A DNA stretch of 9,909 bases from Singulisphaera sp. GP187 (GTDB lineage: Bacteria; Pseudomonadota; Gammaproteobacteria; Burkholderiales; Burkholderiaceae_C): NCBI GenBank assembly GCA_943327965.2, contig CALPYQ020000031.1, positions 1-9,909 on the forward strand. The letters are read 5' to 3'. Shown one piece after another: positions 1 through 5,495 of the stretch. Within the stretch, counting starts at the first letter, position 1. Every line of letters begins with the position of its first letter. The notes beneath the pieces were generated by a model, which was not told the DNA's origin, made no database searches, and saw only the letters and a program-made list of their open reading frames with translations. The position numbers and the translations under genes are program-made.

Positions 1-19
1 GCTTTTTCAATTTTGGTCA

Positions 20-48
20 TTGAGAAATGCAATGAAGCTTTTTCTAGA
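20..48 (+). promoter_or_regulatory. weak candidate promoter for the rubrerythrin operon
   Basis: TTGAGA at 20-25 matches the sigma70 -35 consensus at five of six positions. A poor -10 (TCTAGA, 43-48) follows after 17 bases. Transcription would begin near 55, so the leader would consist almost entirely of the two alternative hairpins described at 56-97. Another possible -10, TATGCT at 55-60, has no good -35. The true promoter may lie left of the window, so this call is tentative. Confidence 0.22.
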
Positions 49-55
49 TATGGCT

Positions 56-97
56 ATGCTTTGATGGTCTTTGACAGATCGGTCAAAGCATTTTTTT
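56..97 (+). promoter_or_regulatory. two mutually exclusive hairpins plus T-tract in the rubrerythrin leader
   Basis: Two perfect stems share the same 3' arm. CTTTGAC (69-75) pairs with GTCAAAG (82-88) around a 6-base loop. Alternatively ATGCTTTGA (56-64) pairs with TCAAAGCAT (83-91) around an 18-base loop. Seven T residues (91-97) follow. A hairpin followed by a T-tract has the form of an intrinsic terminator, yet the rubrerythrin ribosome binding site starts only 8 bases later, leaving no room for a promoter in between. It could be the terminator of a gene to the left with readthrough, an attenuator, or a 5' mRNA-stabilising structure. The stems are seen directly; the function is inferred. 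Confidence 0.5.
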
Positions 98-104
98 CTA
101 TATC

Positions 105-110
105 AAGGAG
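105..110 (+). promoter_or_regulatory. strong ribosome binding site of the rubrerythrin gene
   Basis: AAGGAG lies 6 bases before the ATG at 117. It is one of the two clearest Shine-Dalgarno sequences in the window and fits a highly expressed protein. Confidence 0.8.
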
Positions 111-116
111 ATAACC

Positions 117-539
117 ATGGCAGCACTCAAAGGCTCGCGCACGGAACAATGCCTGAAAGACGCCTTCGCAGGCGAGTCTCAAGCTAACCGTCGCTATTTG
201 TATTTCGCAAACAAGGCTGACGTTGAAGGTCAGAACGATGTTGCAGCTTTGTTCCGTTCTACCGCTGAAGGCGAAACCGGTCACGCTCACGGTCACCTCG
301 AGTTCCTCGAGCAGTCCGGCGATCCAGCGACTGGCTTGCCAATTGGCTCCACACGTCAAAACCTGGCGTCCGCTGTTGCTGGCGAAACACACGAGTACAC
401 CGATATGTACCCTGGTATGGCCAAGACAGCCCGCGACGAAGGCTTTGATGAAATTGCTGATTGGTTTGAAACCTTGGCCAAGGCCGAGCGTTCACATGCC
501 AACCGCTATCAAAAAGCTTTGAACGAGTTGGTTGATTAA
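117..539 (+). CDS. rbr: rubrerythrin, short form without rubredoxin domain
   Basis: Cytoplasmic non-haem di-iron protein of the ferritin-like superfamily; rubrerythrins typically reduce hydrogen peroxide to water. The 140 residues form the four-helix bundle only. The expected di-iron ligands are all visible: E20 (GES followed by an ExxxxR), E53 and H56 (ExxH), E90 and E93 (GExxEY), and E124 and H127 (ExxH). The C-terminal rubredoxin domain with two CxxC pairs found in classical rubrerythrin (about 190 residues) is absent; the only cysteine is C12. An outside electron donor is therefore needed, and the Fe-S protein encoded directly downstream is the obvious candidate. The start is fixed by AAGGAG six bases upstream. 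Codon use is richer in C-ending and preferred codons than in the neighbouring genes, as expected for high expression. The first gene of a three-gene set with the Fe-S protein and DUF3501. Confidence 0.95.
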   Translation: MAALKGSRTEQCLKDAFAGESQANRRYLYFANKADVEGQNDVAALFRSTAEGETGHAHGHLEFLEQSGDPATGLPIGSTRQNLASAVAGETHEYTDMYPGMAKTARDEGFDEIADWFETLAKAERSHANRYQKALNELVD

Positions 540-553
540 TTTCTAACCAAGAG

Positions 554-580
554 TTGCTGCACTACTTGTTGGTGCAGCGA
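554..580 (+). promoter_or_regulatory. hairpin directly after the rubrerythrin gene
   Basis: GCTGCAC (556-562) pairs perfectly with GTGCAGC (572-578) around a 9-base loop, and T-G plus T-A pairs extend the stem to 554-580. No T-tract follows. It abuts the longer hairpin at 579-621, so the two could stack end to end in the mRNA. The likely role is protection of the rubrerythrin message 3' end or partial transcription termination. Confidence 0.5.
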
Positions 581-621
581 TTTCGCAAACAGTTCAACAA
601 GGCTGAACTGTTTACGAAATC
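579..621 (+). promoter_or_regulatory. long near-perfect hairpin between the rubrerythrin and Fe-S protein genes
   Basis: Arms of 18 bases (579-596 and 604-621) pair at 17 positions, with one C-A mismatch (586/614) and a 7-base loop. This is the strongest dyad in the window. It is followed by AATTAATTATT rather than a run of T, then by the downstream ribosome binding site 11 bases later. It may partly terminate transcription or act as an RNA processing or stabilising element that keeps rubrerythrin mRNA more abundant than the rest of the operon. As DNA it could also bind a dimeric regulator. Confidence 0.6.
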
Positions 622-632
622 AATTAATTATT

Positions 633-637
633 AGGAG
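633..637 (+). promoter_or_regulatory. ribosome binding site of the Fe-S protein gene
   Basis: AGGAG lies 6 bases before the ATG at 644, only 11 bases after the foot of the 579-621 hairpin. It supports this start and stays outside the hairpin stem, so it should remain accessible. Confidence 0.75.
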
Positions 638-643
638 ACCCAC

Positions 644-1993
644 ATGGCCAAAGAAGGCAATTTGGAAGCCCCCACACGACATCCTCTAGACTGGCAAAGC
701 GAAGACTTTTATAACGAGGCTTCATGCTTCAACGAACTCGAGCGTATTTTTGATATCTGCCATGGTTGCCGCCGTTGCGTCAGCTTGTGCGGATCATTTC
801 CCACGCTGTTCGATTTGGTGGATGAAAGTGCCACCATGGAAGTCGATGGCGTCGACAAAAAAGACTATTGGAAAGTGGTGGACCAATGCTTCATGTGCGA
901 TCTCTGCTACATGACCAAGTGTCCCTACACGCCGCCCCACGAATGGAACTTGGATTTTCCGCACACCATGTTGCGCGCCAAGGCCATCAAGTTCAAAAAA
1001 GGCGAGGTGGGTGCCGCGGAGAGTTTCCTGGCCTCTACCGATACTCACGGTAGCTTGGCAGGCATTCCCATCGTTGTTCAAGCCGTTAATGCCATCAATA
1101 ACACCAAAGCGGCTCGCAGTGTGATGGAGTCGACTTTGGGCATTGACCAAAATGCTTGGTTGCCTTCATTGGCCACACGCAAATTCCGTTCTAGTGCAGA
1201 AAAATCGGAAACTGTGAAAGTGGTGGATGGAGAAAAGACGCCAGGCAAAGTGGCCATATTCTCAACTTGCTATATCAACTACAACGAGCCAGGCATTGGT
1301 CATGACTTGCTCAAAATATTGAATCACAACGACATTCCTTATGTCATTGTCGAAAAAGAAAAGTGCTGCGGCATGCCCAAGCTTGAGTTGGGTGATCTAG
1401 ATTCTGTGAAGGAATCTAAGGAAGCCAATATTCCTGTTTTAAGCAAGTACGCCAAAGACGGCTTTGCCATCATGGCCGCTGTACCCAGCTGTGCTTTGAT
1501 GTTCAAACAAGAAATTCCTTTGATGTTCCCAGATTGCACCGACACGCAACTGGTCAAAGAAAGCATGTGGGATCCCTTCGAGTACTTCATGGCTCGAAAG
1601 CGTGATGGCTTGTTAAAAACAGAGTTTCCAGAAAAACTGGGCAATGTCAGTTACCAAATCCCATGCCACGGTAGGGTGCAAAACATCGGCCGTAAAACAG
1701 AAGAAATGCTGAAGATGATTCCAGGTACCGAAATCAACACCATTGAGCGTTGCTCTGGTCATGCCGGTACCTATGGTGTTAAAAAAGGCTCTCACGATGT
1801 GGCCATGAAAATTGGCAAACCGGTGTTCAAGGCCATGGCCACCATGAAGGATGGTAGCAAGCCTGACTTCATCAGTTCAGACTGCCCATTGGGTGGGCAT
1901 CACATTGCGCAAGGTTTTGAGGTCAATGGTTTGGGGGCGCCTGAACTTAATCACCCACTGACCTTGGTGCGCAAAGCATACGGTTTGAAATAA
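644..1993 (+). CDS. soluble GlpC/HdrD-like (Fe-S)-binding oxidoreductase subunit with CCG domains
   Basis: A 449-residue cytoplasmic electron-transfer protein with no membrane segment. The N-terminal part has two ferredoxin-type cluster motifs: C39-x2-C42-x2-C45-x3-C49, and C82-x2-C85-x2-C88-x4-C93-P, the last spacing one residue longer than usual. The C-terminal part resembles the CCG (cysteine-rich) domains of heterodisulfide reductase HdrB/HdrD, GlpC and LutA. The first CCG copy has C209, C241-C242-G and C282. The second has C341-H, C370-S-G in place of CCG, and C414-P, so one cysteine of the pair is replaced by S371. In HdrB such domains hold non-cubane [4Fe-4S] clusters for disulfide chemistry. 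Genes of this type commonly sit with rubrerythrin and DUF3501 in proteobacteria. A role as electron donor to the rubrerythrin is inferred; the natural electron source is unknown. Confidence 0.88.
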   Translation: MAKEGNLEAPTRHPLDWQSEDFYNEASCFNELERIFDICHGCRRCVSLCGSFPTLFDLVDESATMEVDGVDKKDYWKVVDQCFMCDLCYMTKCPYTPPHEWNLDFPHTMLRAKAIKFKKGEVGAAESFLASTDTHGSLAGIPIVVQAVNAINNTKAARSVMESTLGIDQNAWLPSLATRKFRSSAEKSETVKVVDGEKTPGKVAIFSTCYINYNEPGIGHDLLKILNHNDIPYVIVEKEKCCGMPKLELGDLDSVKESKEANIPVLSKYAKDGFAIMAAVPSCALMFKQEIPLMFPDCTDTQLVKESMWDPFEYFMARKRDGLLKTEFPEKLGNVSYQIPCHGRVQNIGRKTEEMLKMIPGTEINTIERCSGHAGTYGVKKGSHDVAMKIGKPVFKAMATMKDGSKPDFISSDCPLGGHHIAQGFEVNGLGAPELNHPLTLVRKAYGLK

Positions 1994-1997
1994 TTAG

Positions 1998-2003
1998 ACG
2001 GAG
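1998..2003 (+). promoter_or_regulatory. ribosome binding site that sets the DUF3501 start
   Basis: ACGGAG ends 6 bases before the ATG at 2010. An in-frame TTG at 2004 touches this site and cannot be the start, so the ATG is preferred. Confidence 0.65.
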
Positions 2004-2009
2004 TTGCAA

Positions 2010-2600
2010 ATGCAATTGACTGGAAACATTACCCCAGAGAGCTTAATGTCGCTTGAGGCCTATACCAAATGGCGAAAAATTAACAAGCCCAGCATCATTG
2101 CGCATCGCAAATTGCGCAGTGTCAGGTTAGGCGACCACGTGAACTTGCAATTTGAAAGCGAGACCACCATTCGCTATCAAATTCAAGAAATGTTGCGCAT
2201 TGAAAAAATCTTCGAGGAAGAGGGCATCCAAGACGAAATTGAAGCTTATGCACCTTTGGTGCCTGAGGGCCGCAATTGGAAAGCCACCATGATGTTGGAA
2301 TACATCGACATCAATGAACGCAAGCGTGAACTGGCACGCCTCATTGGCATAGAAGACCGGATGTTTGTGGAGGTGGAAGGCCACCCTCGTGTTTATGCCA
2401 TTGCCGATGAAGACTTAGACCGGGAAAATGACGAAAAAACGTCAGCCGTCCATTTTGTGCGCTTTGAATTCAATCCAGCCATGTGTGCAGCCATCAAGGC
2501 AGGCGCTAGTGTCAAGATGGGTTGTGACCACACCAACTATCCGTCGCACATAGAAATTGCAGCAGACACGCTAGCAAGTTTGGCTGGCGATATTCGTTAA
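2010..2600 (+). CDS. DUF3501 family protein
   Basis: A protein of 196 residues with no known biochemical function, recognised as DUF3501 from overall sequence and from its usual place after a rubrerythrin and a GlpC/HdrD-like Fe-S protein. It is charged and soluble, with no signal peptide or membrane segment. It contains one CAA stretch near F158-R-F-E-F and a late cysteine in a GCDHTNY segment, but no recognisable cofactor motif. The gene begins 16 bases after the upstream stop codon, so the two genes are co-transcribed and probably translationally close. The family link makes a role in the assembly or function of the rubrerythrin/Fe-S system plausible, but that is inference. Its stop codon overlaps the stop of the opposite-strand permease gene through a shared TTAA. 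Confidence 0.85.
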   Translation: MQLTGNITPESLMSLEAYTKWRKINKPSIIAHRKLRSVRLGDHVNLQFESETTIRYQIQEMLRIEKIFEEEGIQDEIEAYAPLVPEGRNWKATMMLEYIDINERKRELARLIGIEDRMFVEVEGHPRVYAIADEDLDRENDEKTSAVHFVRFEFNPAMCAAIKAGASVKMGCDHTNYPSHIEIAADTLASLAGDIR

Positions 2601-4207
2601 GTTTTTTTCATCGATCTGCTGAGCAGTATCACAGGCAACAAGCCTGCTAAAACCAAGGCCAAGCTAGGAAGCGCGGCCTCTCCCAATCGTTCATCTCTGG
2701 CCAATTGGTATGCAACCACGGCCAGGGTGTCCGTGTTGAATGGTCTGAGTACCAATGTCACTGGAAGTTCCTTCATGACATCGACAAATACCAGTAGCGC
2801 AGCGGCAGCCACCGATCTTTTGAGCAAGGGTGCATGAATTTTTTGCAGAAGGCTGATGCCTGAAACTCCCAACATTCTTGATGAGTCGTCTAGGCTAACT
2901 GGAATGCGTGCATAGCCACTTTGGACCGACTGAAGTGCCACTGCAGAAAACCTCACCAGGTAGGCCCAAACTAAACCCAGACTTGTGGCGGTTAACCAAA
3001 ATCCAATTTTGGATTCTGGCCATTGTTGTTGAAGCCAAGTGATGGGCAATAGCAACCCAACCACGATGACGGCCCCTGGAACGGCATATCCCAAGCCCAC
3101 CAATTGTGTTGTTAAGCGACTGAACAAATGGTTTTTTTGTCGAAGACTAAAAGACAGTAGCAAGGCCACACCAACTGCCAGCAAAGCAGTGATGCCACCT
3201 AGTTGCAAACTGTTCAAGGTCCAATCAAGAAATCTTTCCCAGGGGATGCTTGCTTCGGATGCCAATAAGGGTTTTAGCATGAAGCCAATTGGCAAAATAA
3301 AGCCAAACAAAATGGGCAAACTGCAACCCAAACTGACCAGCCAGCCTTGACTCTTTGACAGTTCAATTGCTTTTGCCTCTCTGGACAAGGTGCCACTTAG
3401 CTTTGTATTCGAAAAACGCATGCGTGACTGTGCCGTTTTTTCAAATTGAAGTAACAGCAAAACTACCAACAACAAAAGGCTGGCCAATTGGGCAGCGGCT
3501 ATGCGGTTGTCCAAGACTAACCAAGACTTGTAGATACCCGCAGTAAAAGTTTGAATGCCAAAATAACTGGACACGCCATAGTCAGCCAAGGTTTCCATTA
3601 AGGCAAGTGCAACACCTGCAGCGATGGCTGGCCGAGCCAATGGCAAAGCCACTTGAAGGATGCGACGGCGCAAAGGTGCGCCAAGCAGTCGTGCGGCTTC
3701 CATTAAGTGGGATGCACGCTCGCTGAGGGCAGTGCGGGCTAGCAAGTAAACATAAGGGTAAAGCGCTAGCGTGAACACCACCATGGCGCCACCCACACTT
3801 CTAATTTCTGGAAAAACACGGCCTTCAAGACCCCATGTTGTCCGAATGAAATTTTGAAATGGCCCGCTAAATTGGAAGAAATCTGTGTACGCATAAGCGA
3901 CAACATAGGCAGGAATTGCCATGGGCAATAACAAAGCCCATTCAAAAAAACTTTGCCCTGGAAATTTGAACAAAGTGACAGCGGCCGCAGTGAGGGTTCC
4001 CAGCAAACTAACGCCTATGGCCACGCCAAGGCACAACCACAAACTGGTACTGATGTAATTGGGCAGAACAGTTTGCAGCATTTCAAGCAGAACCTGAGCC
4101 GAGCTTGAATTCCATTCCAGCCATGAGGCAATCAGCGCCAAAACAGGCAGGCTGATGATCAATGCCAAAAAGCTAATGAAGACTGAACGGATACGCAAAA
4201 AATGCAT
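2597..4207 (-). CDS. fbpB: ferric iron ABC transporter permease, FbpB type (two fused permease domains)
   Basis: Inner-membrane channel of a ferric iron importer. The 536 residues contain two BPD_transp_1 (MetI-like) halves fused in tandem, at about residues 50-255 and 330-530, with roughly twelve membrane helices, the usual length and layout for FbpB/SfuB/AfuB. Each half carries an EAA coupling motif for the ATPase: M169-E-A-A-R-L-L-G (about 169-190) and D440/D441-S-S-R-M-L-G (about 439-460). The C-terminal segment around K479-E-L-P and R488-P-F-N-T is typical of the iron family. The ATG at 4207 is the first possible start after an in-frame stop upstream; no clear Shine-Dalgarno precedes it. 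The gene is divergent from its ATPase, whereas most fbp operons run binding protein-permease-ATPase on one strand. Confidence 0.92.
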   Translation of the reverse strand: MHFLRIRSVFISFLALIISLPVLALIASWLEWNSSSAQVLLEMLQTVLPNYISTSLWLCLGVAIGVSLLGTLTAAAVTLFKFPGQSFFEWALLLPMAIPAYVVAYAYTDFFQFSGPFQNFIRTTWGLEGRVFPEIRSVGGAMVVFTLALYPYVYLLARTALSERASHLMEAARLLGAPLRRRILQVALPLARPAIAAGVALALMETLADYGVSSYFGIQTFTAGIYKSWLVLDNRIAAAQLASLLLLVVLLLLQFEKTAQSRMRFSNTKLSGTLSREAKAIELSKSQGWLVSLGCSLPILFGFILPIGFMLKPLLASEASIPWERFLDWTLNSLQLGGITALLAVGVALLLSFSLRQKNHLFSRLTTQLVGLGYAVPGAVIVVGLLLPITWLQQQWPESKIGFWLTATSLGLVWAYLVRFSAVALQSVQSGYARIPVSLDDSSRMLGVSGISLLQKIHAPLLKRSVAAAALLVFVDVMKELPVTLVLRPFNTDTLAVVAYQLARDERLGEAALPSLALVLAGLLPVILLSRSMKKT

Positions 4208-4265
4208 GACGGCAAGCTTGTTGAAGAGGCTGGTGAACTGTTTAAATAGGAATTAGCCACATGTT

Positions 4266-4321
4266 ATTGTAAGGATCAACCAGTGCAATCCGCTGCTTTG
4301 CTGCTTATCTGTCCTTACAAT
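4266..4321. promoter_or_regulatory. divergent fbpB/fbpC promoter region with a 10-bp perfect inverted repeat
   Basis: ATTGTAAGGA (4266-4275) and TCCTTACAAT (4312-4321) are exact reverse complements separated by 36 bases. Each arm contains TACAAT, a five-of-six match to the -10 consensus: 4316-4321 reading toward fbpC and 4271-4266 reading toward fbpB. The -35 regions would overlap in the middle and are poor; CTGCTT (4293-4298) is only a weak match. A 7-base direct repeat GCTGCTT (4292-4298 and 4300-4306) lies at the centre. The layout suggests two face-to-face divergent promoters under shared control. No Fur-box-like sequence is visible here. Confidence 0.5.
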
Positions 4322-4328
4322 CTCAGTT

Positions 4329-5402
4329 ATGTTCCTTAAAGTGTCCCAAGTTGATGTCCGCTATGTTGGCCAATCTAGGTCGGCAGTTCATGGCGTGTCC
4401 CTGCAGCTCCAAGCAGGTCAAATAGGCGTATTAATTGGCCCGTCTGGTTGCGGCAAAACCAGCTTGTTGCGCGCCATTGCGGGCTTAGAAGACTTGCATG
4501 CTGGGCAGATTGAACTTTCAAATCGAGTGGTCAGTCGACAAGGATTTACCGAAGCCCCCGAAAAACGACGCATGGGCATGGTCTTTCAAGATTACGCTTT
4601 GTTTCCTCACCTGACGGTTTCAGAGAATATTGCATTTGGAATTCAAGGCCTTCAGCAATCCAGTCAAGCAAAACGCATTCAAGAAGTTTTGGATTTAGTG
4701 GGTTTGAGCGAAGTCAAACTTCGTTACCCCCACGAACTTTCTGGCGGTCAACAGCAACGCGTTGCTTTAGCGCGCGCTTTGGCACCCAAACCCGAATTGT
4801 TGTTATTGGACGAACCATTTTCAAACTTGGATGTCGATTTGCGAGAGCGTCTTGCCGTAGAAATCAGAGCCATATTGAAGGCGGCCAATGCCACGGCGCT
4901 TTTCGTTACGCACGATCAAATGGAAGCTTTTGCCATTGGTGATGTCATTGGCGTGATGCAAGAGGGTCAGTTGGCGCAGTGGGCTGACGCCTATCATCTT
5001 TATCACCGTCCAGCCTCTCGCTTTGTGGCCGAGTTCATTGGCCATGGTGTTTTTATTCCTGGCGTTCGTCAGTCTGTGAATGGTCGGCTAGAAGTCAATA
5101 CAGTTTTAGGATTGCTGACCGATGATCACGACCCCAATGAGGTTGGTTTGCTTGATGGTTCGACATGCGATGTTTTACTCCGCGCAGATGACATCGTTCA
5201 TGATGACCATGCCTCCGTCAAAGCCGAGATTGTTCGCAAAGCATTTCGTGGCTCAGAATTCTTGTATACCTTGCGTTTGCAATCGGGTGCCATTGTTTTG
5301 GCCCATGTTCCCAGTCACCATGACCACCATTTGGGTGAATGGATCGGTATCCGAGCAGAAGTAGATCACGTGGTTACTTTCAATCAAACAGACGCCAATT
5401 GA
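4329..5402 (+). CDS. fbpC: ferric iron ABC transporter ATP-binding protein, FbpC type
   Basis: Cytoplasmic ATPase that drives the iron importer. The 357 residues comprise an ABC domain (about 1-240) and a C-terminal TOBE-like regulatory domain (about 275-350). Visible motifs are Walker A G37-P-S-G-C-G-K43-T-S, Q-loop Q87 (FQDYALFPH), signature L137-S-G-G-Q141, Walker B L157-L-L-L-D161-E162 and the switch histidine H195 in THD. A short histidine cluster, H330-H-D-H-H334, lies in the regulatory domain; similar clusters occur in relatives. The ATG start fits the family's N-terminus but has no Shine-Dalgarno. A -10 element ends 7 bases before it, so a leaderless mRNA is possible. It is divergent from fbpB and precedes fbpA by 93 bases. 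Confidence 0.93.
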   Translation: MFLKVSQVDVRYVGQSRSAVHGVSLQLQAGQIGVLIGPSGCGKTSLLRAIAGLEDLHAGQIELSNRVVSRQGFTEAPEKRRMGMVFQDYALFPHLTVSENIAFGIQGLQQSSQAKRIQEVLDLVGLSEVKLRYPHELSGGQQQRVALARALAPKPELLLLDEPFSNLDVDLRERLAVEIRAILKAANATALFVTHDQMEAFAIGDVIGVMQEGQLAQWADAYHLYHRPASRFVAEFIGHGVFIPGVRQSVNGRLEVNTVLGLLTDDHDPNEVGLLDGSTCDVLLRADDIVHDDHASVKAEIVRKAFRGSEFLYTLRLQSGAIVLAHVPSHHDHHLGEWIGIRAEVDHVVTFNQTDAN

Positions 5403-5432
5403 ATGCTTATTTAGTCATCTAATTGCCCACAT

Positions 5433-5452
5433 GCAAATGAGAATCATTCTTA
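5433..5452. promoter_or_regulatory. Fur box upstream of fbpA
   Basis: The 19 bases 5433-5451 match the classical Fur consensus GATAATGATAATCATTATC at 14 positions. The 7-1-7 form TGATAATnATTATCA matches 5438-5452 at 12 of 14 specified positions. The core TGA-GAA-TCA is symmetric. It overlaps the -35 and spacer of the best promoter for fbpA, so iron-loaded Fur would be expected to block transcription. The match is seen directly; repression is established knowledge of Fur sites. Confidence 0.8.
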
Positions 5453-5465
5453 TTTGATGTAGAAT
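5437..5465 (+). promoter_or_regulatory. candidate fbpA promoter
   Basis: TAGAAT at 5460-5465 is a five-of-six -10 match. The -35 region 17 bases upstream (ATGAGA, 5437-5442) is poor and lies inside the Fur box. Transcription would start near 5472, giving a leader of about 24 bases. The arrangement gives fbpA its own iron-regulated promoter apart from fbpC. Confidence 0.45.
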
Positions 5466-5495
5466 TGCCTCATTCGATCTCCAAAAGAGTTGTCA

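Noticed and set aside
1..44. GCTTTTTC repeated at 1-8 and 37-44
   Set aside because: An 8-base AT-rich direct repeat of this kind can be chance, and nothing else marks it as an element end.
1..116. OxyR-type site upstream of rubrerythrin
   Set aside because: Two CTAT motifs occur (54-57 and 98-101), but the ATAG partners at the required spacing are missing.
54..392. Minus-strand open frame of 112 codons over the rubrerythrin gene
   Set aside because: It lies opposite a clear rubrerythrin with intact ligands, has no ribosome binding site and resembles no family. It is a frame shadow, as are the other long frames opposite or within the Fe-S, permease, ATPase and binding-protein genes.
2004..2009. 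TTG at 2004 as the DUF3501 start
   Set aside because: It directly touches the GGAG ribosome binding site, while the ATG at 2010 has ideal spacing.
2569..2608. Hairpin (2569-2575 with 2583-2589) followed by a T-run at 2602-2608, as terminator of the DUF3501 transcript
   Set aside because: The stem has only 7 pairs including one wobble, lies inside the coding sequence, and is 12 bases away from the T-run, too far for an intrinsic terminator.
5490..5495. TTG at 5490 as the fbpA start
   Set aside because: It abuts the AGAG ribosome binding site with no spacing. The ATG at 5496 is correctly placed and leaves a normal signal peptide.
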